This document shows, in pieces, positions 10,218 through 18,875 of a DNA stretch of 20,518 bases. How positions within the stretch are numbered: position 1 is the first letter of the stretch; each line of letters begins with the position of its first letter. Origin of the DNA: Chara braunii (taxonomy: Eukaryota; Streptophyta; Charophyceae; Charales; Characeae); contig BFEA01000378.1 in NCBI GenBank assembly GCA_003427395.1, positions 524,439-544,956 on the forward strand, in the 5' to 3' direction. Under the pieces are notes generated by a model, which searched no databases, had not been told where the DNA came from, and saw only the letters and a program-made list of their open reading frames with translations. The position numbers and the translations under genes are program-made.

Positions 10218-11008
10218 GCCTGCCCGACCGAGAGGGCGGCGAGGTCATGAGGGCACCACCCGGGACAAAGCTTAGCTTTCATGCACTGCCCGTAGGGAAG
10301 CTGAAAGTCCAGATCGGGACTCATCATACCGATGCATTAGTAGACGAGGGAGCAGAAATCACTCTCATAAGGAGAGATTTCGCAACAATCACGGGTTGTA
10401 CGGTAAAGAAGGAAGTAACAGGGAGCATCCGGGGGGCTGGCGGGGAAATCCCGTTTGCTGGGTACGTCACGAAGTGCGCGGTAAAGGCAGGAGTCCGGGA
10501 GTCGATCTGGTCGTTTCAGAGGATGACTGTAATGGAGGAAATGGACCACGACATAATCCTCGGGAGACCGTGGTGCGCAAACGTAGAAAGGATAGGCATG
10601 CACTTGCACGACGGCTCGTACGTGGTAGACATAGAGGACCCAGTGACCGGCAGGGGAGAGCTCCTCCGACTCCTTGGAATGGGAGGAGACCCCCCGAAGG
10701 GGAAATTGGCAACATGGTCGTCGTCGTTTGCAGATAGCACACGAAAAGGGGCCTTTGCTCGAATGGAGGGCATGAGAGAGAGGGTAGAGATCATGATCGA
10801 GGAGGCCTTCAATAAGAAGGAATGGATCAAGATGGGCCTGCCCCAGAAGAAGAGGAGGAAGGAGGACGAAGTCCTAGGTGTTATGGTAGCAGAAAAGGAG
10901 TCAAAAGTCAAACTTGGTGCCAGCCTGCCCAAGCGGAAAGAAGTACGCATGGACGTGCCAGAAGTCGCGCTCGAGAGCTCATCAAGGCCCTTAGATACCA
11001 CAAGGTAG
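10178..11008 (+). pseudogene. pro: Retropepsin-like aspartic protease and linker to RT
   Basis: This is the frame after a shift out of gag near 10170. The protease core shows ALVDEGAEITLIRRDFA with the catalytic-type Asp at residue 56 (codon 10343), then a hydrophobic strand with GAGGEIPFAGYV, and MDHDIILGRPW, which matches the C-terminal flap/ILG-x-P-W segment of retropepsins. The usual Asp-Thr/Ser-Gly triad reads Asp-Glu-Gly here. The protease processes the Gag-Pol polyprotein. After about residue 180 the sequence is a charged linker. Near 10970 the coding signal moves to another frame (RELIKALRYHKVGVDSAALA..., up to 11140) and then shifts again near 11142. No ATG is expected for a domain of a polyprotein. 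Confidence 0.8.
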
Positions 11009-11238
11009 GAGTGGACTCGGCGGCCCTGGCCAAATTCGAAGGAGAGGTGCAAAAAGGATATTGTCTGAATGGGAAATTAGTTAGTATTCAACCACAAGTC
11101 GTAGAAGCAACGAGGGCAATTCCGGCCGTTCATTTTTTAGGAGAAAGATCCCGGAAGGAAGTTTTCGAAAGTACAAGCCGGTAGGGAAGAAAGAAAAACC
11201 GGTCTCGATCCTGCTAGAGACATCAAAGGAAGAGGCTT

Positions 11239-12816
11239 ATGGAGAAGGAGGAGGAAGTCCTCCAAGTGATCCAAGAGAGAAGAGCGACGGAAGGGCATCG
11301 GATACCAGATGAGGTAGCTGACACAATGAAGATAGGGGTAGAAGGATTCCTAACGGAGGAGGAAGATCGCCTGATCAAAAGGACCTTCCAAGAGTTTCAC
11401 CTGGCATTTGCTTTTAGTGATGATCAAAAGGGGCGGCTGGATGCGAAGCTGATCCCTCCGGTCAGAATCCACACAGTAGAGCATGAGTGCTGGAACGATA
11501 AGGGTCCGTCCTATGAGTTTGGGATAGCAGGGGAAGTGACAGACCTCCTCCGAGCGAAGATGGACTCCTTCGTCGCAGAACCTACAGCGTCGCCAGACGC
11601 GAACCGGTGGTTCGTCTTTCGGAAGCCCAACAAAACACTAAGATGGATTCAGGATCTGCAGAAGTTGAATGCGGTAACCATCCGGGATGCTGGCTCACTA
11701 CCTCAGGCTGATTTGTTAGCAGAATCGCACGCCGACTGGAGCATTTACTCCCTGATCGATTTGTACTCAGGGTACGACCAGCTTCCATTGGATGTCAGGG
11801 ATAGGCCGTACACCGCAATGCACACCCCCGTAGGCCAGTTGCAGATGCAGGTGACCCCTATGGGCTTTACGAACGCGGTAGCCGAAGCGCAAAGGAGGAT
11901 GCTCGTCGTAGCCGGAGATATGTTTCCAGAGAAGTGTGAGCCCTACATCGACAATAATCCGATCAAAGGCGCGCAGGAAAAGGACGAGACGGAAGTCCAG
12001 CCGGGAATCCGAAGGTTTGTGTGGGACCGTCTACAAGACATCAAGGACTTACTTCGTCGATTCCTAGTATACAACGTCACGGCTAGTGGACCAAAGAGTA
12101 TTCTAGCAGTACCAGAAGTAACCATATTGGGATTTCGCTGCGGCGCGTACGGTAGGAAGCCGGATCTGGCAAAGACGGACAAGATATCGCAATGGCCAAC
12201 ACCCCTGCGCACGACAACGGAGGTCAGGGCGTTTCTAGGCGTGGTTGGATTTTGGAGGATCTTCGTTAAGAATTTTGCCAAGATTGCCGAACCTATCCGG
12301 GCCATGATCAGAGAAGAAGGAACCATGGATTGGATGGAGGAGCGAGAAGGAGTCGTCCAAACCCTTAAGGACATATTGACATCCGAGCAAGTCGCCTTGT
12401 CAGCGCCTTGTTTTAATGACGAAGTGGGACGACCATTCATCCTAGAAACGGATGGAGGACCCTTGGCCGTAGGAGGCGTGCTGATTCAACGGGACGAGGA
12501 AGGGAGAGAGAGACCGATTAGGTTCAAAAGTAGAACCCTGAACTCCGTAGAACGGCGGTACTCGCAGTTCAAAAAGGAGGTCTTAGCCATCTTACATTTC
12601 CTCAAGACCTTCCGGGCCTACCTGTTTGGGAGGCGATTCATCTTAAGGATCGATCCGACGAATGTTGCAGGGGCCTTAAAGAACTACAGGCCTATAGATC
12701 CGACGGTGGGAAGATAGGTAGGATTTATCTAGCAGTTCGACTACAAGATCGAACGGATTGCTGGAATTAGAAAGAAGGCGGATGGGCTGAGTCGGGTCTG
12801 CATCACTCCCGAAGGG
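11239..12816 (+). pseudogene. pol: Reverse transcriptase and RNase H, mutated
   Basis: An open frame of 492 codons (11239-12717) carries the RT fingers/palm motifs: KTLRWIQDLQKLNAVT, SLIDLYSGYDQLPL (Asp174, codon 11758), TPMGFTNAVAEAQRRM, and PYIDNNPIKG (Asp238, Asn239, codon 11953). The second Asp of the YxDD catalytic box is Asn, a single G-to-A change from GAT, which should abolish polymerisation. The thumb/connection has VTILGFRCGAYGRKPDLAK and TTEVRAFLGVVGFWRIFVKNFAKIA. RNase H follows with ETDGGPLAVGGVLI (Asp405), YSQFKKEVLAIL and RIDPTNVAGAL. TAG codons at 12715 and 12730 occur where this family normally has Trp (R-W...W-Q-F-D-Y). The frame then continues through IERIAG..KKADGLSRVC. 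RT synthesises element cDNA and RNase H removes the RNA template. Confidence 0.92.
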
Positions 12817-14455
12817 GTGGAGGATGCGGAGCCTATAGACTCGTTCCTTGAATTCGAGGTAGGAACTTTTGCGGTGGACAACGAAATGATGGGCGAAGAA
12901 TGCGCGTCGGGAGAATTGTTGATCCAGACTTTGGAGAAGGGGGCGCCTGCCGTAGTAGCAGAACTTAGGGAAGGACCCGTCACCACTCGAGGTCGTAAAG
13001 AGGAGAGAGATTCATGGGGAGCAATAGTAGGACCGAAGGAGGAGCTAATGGCAATGGCGGTTGAGGGAGGGCGGGAAGCCGTGATGAGCTTAGTGGAATC
13101 TTTGGAAAAGAAAGAGTTGCAATGGATGGTAAACCAGATGCAGGAGAGAAAGGACGAGGACCACGAAAGGAAGGAGTTTTTCTATGCCCGGATATACGAA
13201 GGGATCTTTCGAGAGATCGGGTTGTTGCTTGTAGGAAACAAGCAACCCACGGAAGTCAACGCTAAAGCAAGGGAGGAGGCCGAAAGGTACGTCCTAAGGG
13301 GCGGCCATCTGTTCCGAAGAGAAGAAGGTGCTATGCCTAGAAGAGTTGTGTGCGGAAGATCTAGGCAGTTGGACGTTATCCAAGCAATGTACGACGGATT
13401 AGCAGGAGGACATCGGTCGTCCAAAGGAACTCTTGCAAAAATAGCGCCACTTTATTATTGGCCAGGCATGGCGAGCATGGTTGCCATATACTGCCAGACA
13501 TGCCTTATCTGCCAAGAACGAAGCTCGACGCGAGTCTTTGAGCCGCTTAGACGTACGCGGGTGCTAGGGCCGGGACATCTGGTCCACCTTGACCTTGCGG
13601 TCATGCCTGTATCAACAGATGGGTAGAGGTATATTCTAGATGCGCGAGACCACTTGAGTGGGTTCGTGGAGGCGGTCGCTCTCAAGAAAAAGACTGGGAA
13701 AAGTGTAGCGAACTGGATAGAAGACTTTTATTTAAGGCATCCTTTCGTCAGGATATTTATAGCGGACAATGGGACGAAATTTGTGAACTAGGAAGTATTG
13801 GGAATGCTTAAGAGACTCTGCGTACCGATCAAACTGGACCTTAAAGAACAGGATTGCAAAGCTCGCAGCGGATCATCTGGGAAGTTGGCCGAGGTATCTC
13901 AAGCAGGCTGTCTTCTCATAGAACATGACACCTAAGAGGACAACGGGATGTATCCCAGCAGAACTTTGGTACGGGAGGGAGATCGACTTTCCCGTTAAGG
14001 CCTTGATACCTACCTGGAACAAGTTAGACGAGGGTCCGCGAATGACCACGGAAGAGTTAATCGAGGCAAGATGTCAACAAGTCCTTGAGAACGAAGAAGT
14101 CATGGAAGACATCGCCAACCGGGTACTAGACAACATAATGAGGGACAAAGCAAGATGGGACCAAGTTAAGAATGTCAGAAAGGAGTCACTTCTGGTGGGG
14201 GAGACAATATTGCTAAGGAACTCGGCACTGGAAAGTACTTGGTCTGGATAACTGGGGAGGAGGTTCAAAGGCCCCTACCGGGTCGCCAAGCGGGTGGGAT
14301 TGAACACCTTCGAACTCGAAGATTTGGATGGAACTGGATTGAAAGGACCTTTCTCGGGGCAACGATTGGTCAGGTTTCGAAGTCGAGACCCAGTGGAACA
14401 ATGGCTTCAGGAGGCCGAGGATAAGGAAACCGAAGGGCAACAGGTTAAGGACTGA
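12817..14455 (+). pseudogene. int: Integrase with GPY/F module, catalytic region deleted
   Basis: This continues the RT frame. A ~120-aa charged linker precedes the zinc domain: MYDGLAGGH (His codon 13411) and YCQTCLIC (Cys codons 13492, 13501). The first zinc His expected in HHCC is Tyr here (codon 13390). In the catalytic core HLVHLDLAV supplies the first Asp (13591) and FIADNGTKF the second (13765). TAG stops lie at 13624 and 13789. After KEQ (13850) the frame changes and the segment that should carry the catalytic Glu is missing; similarity resumes with IAKLAADHLGSWPRYLKQAV, a TAG at 13919, and NMTPKRTTGCIPAELWYG. After a TAA at 14249 the same frame contains FKGPYRVAKRVGLNTFELED, the GPY/F module, ending at TGA 14453-14455. 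Integrase would insert the cDNA into host DNA; this copy cannot. Confidence 0.88.
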
Positions 14456-14693
14456 CAACGGCCATGACCACGTTATGGTTTGATCACTGACTGCGCTCGT
14501 GGGACTGTCATTTTTTTTTGGGGCTGGGACAATGGGTTGGACGGACTGAGGTTGGAAGGCAGGGTAACTTGGGAATTTGCGGTAACGGGCTTGTGCGACG
14601 ACGGGGAGGATTGTTGAGGCATTGTATCATAGTTTTTGACGGGGAAATAATGGGACCTTCACAAACGGCGCATTTGCATAAGGGAGGGAAATG
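14456..14693. other. Post-pol spacer
   Basis: This follows the pol stop directly. It has a T run at 14511-14519 and G-rich plus-strand DNA. There is no polypurine tract followed by an LTR-like TG start immediately after pol, where a compact Ty3 element would have one. I see no coding similarity in it. Confidence 0.4.
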
Positions 14694-14702
14694 TATAAAA
14701 GG
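14694..14702 (+). promoter_or_regulatory. TATA box (TATAAAAGG)
   Basis: A consensus TATAAAAGG lies about 145 bp upstream of the ATG at 14840. The spacing allows a start site near 14725 and a leader of about 115 nt. It may drive the small downstream ORF region independently of gag-pol. The motif match is strong, but no transcript evidence can be read from sequence alone. Confidence 0.4.
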
Positions 14703-14839
14703 GGCATGATGCGAAGGATACTGGGAGCATTCTGGGGAAAGGGGAGCTGCCTATCGAACTGGGGGAACGGGTGTATGAGGGGCATTGAGAGTGTTGTTTT
14801 GTTATACAGGACTTAGAAGAAAAACGAGAAAAAGCAAAA

Positions 14840-15385
14840 ATGGAATTCGGCAACGAGAACGACAACGGGGCAATCAACAGGCCTACCGGAGGGGAAGAAG
14901 TAGGACCAAGCCAAGGGAGGAGGACAGCGAAGAGAAAGTTGTACAAAGGGCTCATGGGCGGGCCGGTGGTAGGCAGGGGTGAAAAAAAGTGCGTATGTAG
15001 AAGACCCTCGCCCCTCCGCAAGGGAGAAGGTATCTCATCTGACAGTGAGGGCGAGAAGGAAAGGGCAAATGTGGGAGAAGGGGGCAATGCCGATATGGGA
15101 GATAAGGCTCAGGCCTCTGGCGAGGAAGGAGCCAACAGGGGCGAACGACGTGAGACTTGGCGTAGGGAAAGCGAGGGGGAACAGGACATGCACGACAAGC
15201 GTGAGGATGGGGAGGAGAGAAGAGAAAGCCCGCTTGAAGGACGAAGCGGCCACGACAGTTGTGAGGGGTATGAGACAAGGACAAAGATTCCTTGTACCTA
15301 CGATCCAAAGAACCTAACGGGGGGTATAGCCCCATACAGACGGAGGACGAGGAGGATGAGGAGGAGGATGTACAAGAGATCATAG
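14840..15385 (+). pseudogene. Charged ORF downstream of pol, uncertain
   Basis: The ATG at 14840 is in a good context (AAAATGG) and opens 181 codons to a TAG. The product is very rich in Gly, Glu, Arg and Lys, with an ISSDSEGEKE acidic patch near residue 66 and an Arg-rich end produced by reading GAGGAGGAT repeats out of phase. No known domain is seen. The last third is probably out of frame, because an overlapping frame from 15292 reads the same DNA as an acidic Glu/Asp tract followed by more protein-like sequence. I treat the first two thirds as a possible N-terminal part of a broken gene. It could also be non-coding purine-rich DNA. Confidence 0.25.
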
Positions 15386-15747
15386 AAATCAGCAGCGGGG
15401 GTGAAAGGGATGAGATCTCGAGGCCTAGGGAAGAGAGGCGGCCTCCAATGCACCAGCTGCGCGATGAGGCCTTCAGATGGGAGGATGAGTTTGGGCCAAC
15501 GCCCAGTCATTGGTTTCAACAATGGACCAATGTGATCAGGTACGAGTGGATCATCAAGACCCGGGAACCCGCAAATGCAGGGGTGGAAGCCACGCCGTTG
15601 GACTTTTTTAGTGAGGCGGAATTACAAGAGATTGCAAGAAAAGGGAGAGAAATTGAGACCTACGGCCTGGGGGTTAGAAAACCCGCCAAGGAACAGGGTG
15701 GACAAGGAATCGGGCAAGCTGAGGCACAAGGCAGCAATAGGAACTAG
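15292..15747 (+). pseudogene. Possible 3' accessory ORF (about 150 aa), 5' end missing
   Basis: The frame is open from after a stop at 15271 to a TAG at 15745-15747, with no ATG near its start (the frame opens on TTG), so it is probably the C-terminal part of a gene broken by a frameshift near 15300. The predicted segment has an acidic tract (about residues 18-28, Asp/Glu), VQEIIEISS, an aromatic block (RWEDEFGPTPSHWFQQW then VIRYEWIIKTRE) and a DFFSEAELQEIARKG helix, then a Gly/Gln-rich tail. The balanced, non-repetitive composition suggests real coding history. I do not recognise a family. It is on the same strand as pol, starting about 840 bp after it. Confidence 0.4.
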
Positions 15748-15778
15748 ATGTCGATTAAGCATTGAACATGATTCCTGC

Positions 15779-15793
15779 TTTTTTTTTTTTTTT
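15779..15793. repeat. T15 homopolymer
   Basis: A run of about fifteen T on the plus strand lies about 30 bp after the stop of the 15292 ORF. It could be a decayed poly(A) tail of a minus-strand insertion or simple slippage; nothing beside it (no target-site duplication) supports an inserted retrogene. Confidence 0.8.
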
Positions 15794-16458
15794 GCAAGAT
15801 ATGGGAGTGACGAGAGCATGTATAGTATGAGTAAGCTTGCTAAGGATGAGTGATGAGAAGGCCAGCTAAGACTGTGTCACGATAAGTTAGAGGATAACAT
15901 TTTGAGGCTACTTTCTGGATGAGCTACCTTCAAAAAAGGATACCTAAGACAATGACATGGGGCATGGGATGAGACTAGTTGGGAAGGATGTATTGTAAAT
16001 TTTGGATGGGATGAGGATTGTGCTTTTGAGAAAAGAAACTTTGAAGTAAAGATTGACGAGCAAACAAAGCATGAATGTTGGTCGAGTACAGGAGAGGTTA
16101 GGGAACCTATGGGTTAAGGGGCGTGAAGAACACTCCTTCCCTATGAGCCTAATCCAACTGAGTCATGAAGGAGTCTGAGAATAGCAGAGGTCTGAGTCAT
16201 CAGAACGAGTGAAAATAAGAGGGGGCGCCCCTGTCTTTTGGTATGGTTGAACGACCGGGTGGCTAGTGCTGCTTGGGGTCGCGAGCCCCGACTCGAGTAC
16301 TAGACGCTAAGTCGGATGTATGCATGGATAGTACATTACTGTGAGAAATGGAAGAAAGGGAACAGCACGCTAAAAACTGAGATGAGATGACCACCTTCTA
16401 ACCTCCAAGACAGAAATGGGATCCGTAACCTCGAGGCCCACCCCCTCGGGCACTAACA
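15794..16458. other. Non-coding DNA
   Basis: No ORF with features, no tandem repeat and no RNA gene was recognised. A short GGGGCGCCCC palindrome lies at 16222-16231. A GC-rich patch around 16275-16300 contains a GGGGTCGCGAGCCCC-like weak hairpin but does not fold as a tRNA. Confidence 0.5.
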
Positions 16459-16657
16459 TTGAGAATGGAAAGGAATGGCCCTAACTAGGCTGTTCGACTT
16501 GAGAATGGAAAAGAATGCCCCTAACCAGGCTGTTTAAGTTGAGAATGGAAAGGAATGGCCCTAATCAGGCTGTTCGACTTGAAAATGGAAAGGAGTGGCC
16601 CTAACCAGGCTGTTTGACTTGAGAATGGAAAAGAACGACCCTGACCAGGTTGTTCGG
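16459..16657 (+). repeat. 40-bp tandem repeat, five units
   Basis: Units start TTGAGAATGGAAAGGAATGG at exactly 16459, 16499, 16539, 16579 and 16619 and continue with a CCCTAACCAGGCTGTTCGAC-like half. The fixed 40-bp period with one to a few substitutions per unit indicates moderately recent amplification. The last unit decays after about 16657. It lies in the repeat-rich 3' region after pol. Confidence 0.95.
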
Positions 16658-16760
16658 AAATGGCCCCTGACAAGGGTCATCCCTTTTGAAATAGGCACTG
16701 GGGTCCCCTGCATAATTGATTGAGAAAGGTTGATGGAGAATGAGTTGGAATGAGCAATAA

Positions 16761-17056
16761 GAGATGGAAAAGGGGTGGGTCGGTCATTGAAATAGCCAAT
16801 GGGATGAATGGAAGAGATGGAAAAGGCCAGTGGGTCGGTCATTGAAATAGCCAATGGAATGGATGGAAGAGATGGAAAAGGCCGGTGGGTCGGTCATTGA
16901 AATAGCCAATGGGATGGATGGAAGAGATGGAAAAGGCCGGTGGGTCGGTCATTNGGATGGAAGAGATGGAAAAGGCCGGTGGGTCGGTCATTGAAATAGC
17001 CAATGGGATGGATGGAAGAGATGGAAAAGGCCGGTGGGTCGGTCATTGAGATAACC
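16761..17056 (+). repeat. 55-bp tandem repeat, about 5.5 units
   Basis: Units share GAAGAGATGGAAAAGGCC, then GGTGGGTCGGTCATTG and AAATAGCCAATGGGATGGAT. The GAAGAG landmark falls at 16811, 16866, 16921, 16960 and 17015, so the period is 55 bp except for one 39-bp short step that contains an N. A 5' partial unit starts at 16761. Units are almost identical, so this is a young array. Confidence 0.95.
16954..16954. other. Ambiguous base (N) inside the 55-bp array
   Basis: The only N in the window. The unit carrying it is 16 bp short, lacking the segment after GGTCATT. This is the pattern of an assembly join or collapsed gap in a near-identical tandem array, so the true copy number is probably higher. 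Confidence 0.85.
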
Positions 17057-17119
17057 ATGAAAATGGACGAATGAGAATGAGAAGGACAGGATAAAGAAGG
17101 CTGAGCCTTAAGACAAGAG

Positions 17120-17400
17120 AAGCATGGACCGGAGGGACGGTCATAAGGAATAAGTATTGGGGAATGTGAAAGATGAGGATTGAAGGTGGGCCGACGGGTC
17201 GGCCCTTGTGAGAATGGCTATTAAGAAAGCGACCGCCAGAGTGGCCACAAGGGGTGGCCTTGATTGATGAGAGGTTGTCGGACCAGCCATGAGAATCAGC
17301 CTTGGAAATAGCGTAGGATGGAGTGTTTGAGAATTGGATATTGCATTGCATACTCAGGGGACCCTAGGCAACTCGATGTAAGGTCGTCGGGACGACCATG
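17120..17400 (+). repeat. Decayed repeat units each with a small hairpin
   Basis: Downstream of the 55-bp array, related but diverged segments recur, each with an inverted repeat followed by an AAGG, GTGAG or ATGG-like tail. Arms are GACCG/CGGTC at 17127-17142, GGGCCGAC/GTCGGCCC with a GG loop at 17188-17205, GGCCAC/GTGGCC at 17243-17259 and GGTCGTC/GACGACC with a GG loop at 17382-17397. The arm sequences differ but pairing is kept. Confidence 0.6.
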
Positions 17401-18130
17401 GAAACAGCAAGAGATTGAGTTTTTCTTTTCTGCTAGTCTCGGGTCTCAACATAAGGGGGATAGCTGTGCATGCATCGCAACCTCATGACCTCTACCGTCA
17501 AGGGCAAGTCTCAGCGCGACCTGCTCGTCATAAGAAGGAATAAGGGTTGAAGGACCAAAGCACCTCTCTCTTTGATTGATGCTGGCCGTCCGGAACTAAC
17601 CCCGACAACGAGCTCTAGTCGGGGAGTTCAAACTGCGCCTCATGTTGAGAACCTAAACGTCAAGTGCGTGGAACCAAACGGGCAAGAGAGCCATTCTTTT
17701 TCCTAAGTCTCACTTTTTCTCCCCAACCACACGCCATGCCGTAGAGGGGCGGCACGATTGTTTGGAATGGACCACGGCAGCTCGCGTTAAGTTGAGCGGC
17801 ACTGTCCAGAGGGAGGAGTCAGGCGTGGTACCGGGTGGAAGCCGCAACCACCACAGGGCGAGTGACACTGCCGTGCCGAAACATTACAACCGTTCCGGGA
17901 CTAACCGCGAGGTCCTCGTAACTGCACTCGCAAACTAATTGAGAGTCCCAACTCTCTTGAAAGGAAGAGGCTGGATCCAAGAAAACACCATTCGGGAGGA
18001 ACGATTCCCGAGAAAGTCCTTACGGCAAGACGGGGTCCTGGGAGCTTTTTGGACTGGACCTACCTGCCAGATATGAGGAGGTACCTCAGTAATGATGCCC
18101 GTCTGCGTACCTCCGAGTCAGGACTAGTCG
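17401..18130. other. Non-coding DNA with scattered inverted repeats
   Basis: No gene is seen. Perfect inverted repeats are CCCCGAC/GTCGGGG at 17600-17624, GAGAGT/ACTCTC at 17941-17956 and GGAGGTAC/GTACCTCC at 18077-18114. The 67-codon frame at 18049-18252 runs through the hairpin and polypurine motif below and is not protein-like. Confidence 0.5.
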
Positions 18131-18164
18131 TGCGATGGGGACATCGCATTTTGAGTGGGGGGAA
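18131..18164 (+). promoter_or_regulatory. Hairpin plus polypurine tract, copy 1
   Basis: TGCGATG (18131-18137) and CATCGCA (18142-18148) form a perfect 7-bp stem around a GGGA loop. Four bases later comes GAGTGGGGGGAA (18153-18164), then GG and TGTG at 18167. A G/A-rich tract immediately before a TGT start is the layout of the plus-strand primer of LTR retrotransposons next to the 3' LTR. The same arrangement recurs at 19330-19362. Confidence 0.5.
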
Positions 18165-18230
18165 GGTGTGCCATCTACCGATGAAAAAACGTGCGACAGA
18201 GAAGGATACCATGAGCTCAAGAAATTGTGT

Positions 18231-18416
18231 AATTGACTTTGCGCAGGCTTGAGAAAAGGCCTGGCAAGATGTCCAGAAGAAAAATGCTTGTATAATTGAC
18301 TTTGCGCAGGTTTGAGAAAAAGTCTGGCAAGATGTTCAGAAGAAAGAAATGGATGAGTAATGGACTTTGCACAGGCTTGAGAAAAGGTCTGGTGAGATGT
18401 CTAGAAGAAATCCATG
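18231..18416 (+). repeat. 63-bp repeat, three direct units
   Basis: Units start AATTGACTTTGCGCAGG at 18231 and 18294 and AATGGACTTTGCACAGG at 18359, and continue TTGAGAAAAGGCCTGG, then AAGATGTCCAGAAGAAA. The spacing is 63 and 65 bp. The same family follows in the opposite orientation from about 18420. Confidence 0.92.
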
Positions 18417-18566
18417 CCTCTTGTCACCCTTTTCTCAACCTCATGCTTGGCCAAATTCACATGTATTTTTCCCATGTTATTTTGCCCAGTTTTCTCTAGC
18501 CCTGCCAATTCCGCATGCATGTCACCCCCATTCTCAAAATCCGCATTACTTAGTTTATTCCATACG

Positions 18567-18875
18567 CATCTTTCTTTCGGCATCTCACCAGGCCTTGCTC
18601 AAACTCATGCAAAGTCCATTACACATATATCACTTTTCTGGGCGTTTTGCCAGTCCTTTCCTTAAACCTATGCAAACCCAATTACCCATGTCTTTCTCTT
18701 CTGAATATCTTGTCAGACCTTCTCTCAAGCCTGTGCAAGGTCAATTACTCATCCATTTCTCATCTGGCCCTCCTGCCAGGCCTCTTTTCAAGCCCATGCA
18801 AAGTCAATTACTTATCCATTTCTTTCTTCTGGACATCTTGCCAGACCCTTTTCTCAAGCCTGTGCAAAGTCAATT
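18567..18875 (-). repeat. 63-bp repeat, five inverted units
   Basis: These are reverse complements of the 18231-18416 units: each ends TTTTCTCAAGCC.GTGCAAAGTCAATT, with ends at about 18622, 18683, 18746, 18809 and 18875 (periods 61-66 bp). More decayed copies appear to fill 18420-18566. The open frames across this block (for example 18367-19035) come from repeat periodicity (63 is divisible by 3) and are not genes. Confidence 0.9.

Larger units (their letters stand above)
7945..14455 (+). mobile_element. Ty3/gypsy-type retrotransposon gag-pol core, inactive
   Basis: All internal domains of a Ty3/gypsy (Metaviridae-type) element appear in order on one strand: gag with a CCHC knuckle, retropepsin-like protease, reverse transcriptase, RNase H, then HHCC integrase with a GPY/F module. 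Integrase after RNase H separates it from Ty1/copia. No chromodomain is seen after GPY. In-frame stops lie at 8089, 8982, 9114, 9942, 10020, 12715, 12730, 13624, 13789, 13919 and 14249. Frame changes lie near 8465, 10170, 10970, 11142, 11240 and 13850. The copy is therefore dead. Flanking LTRs were not paired, so the true ends are not fixed. Confidence 0.93.

Noticed and set aside
10516-11052. 178-codon minus-strand frame
   Set aside because: It is antisense to the protease/linker coding sequence, which has clear motifs; a shadow frame.
14240-14455. Chromodomain after the integrase
   Set aside because: After the GPY/F module only about 40 residues remain before the stop, with no aromatic-cage pattern of a chromodomain.
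16265-16315. tRNA-like GC-rich fold
   Set aside because: There is no T-loop GTTC-type box, no A-box and no consistent acceptor stem.
16459-17056. CRISPR-like regular repeats
   Set aside because: The units are contiguous tandem repeats without unique spacers, in eukaryotic retroelement context.
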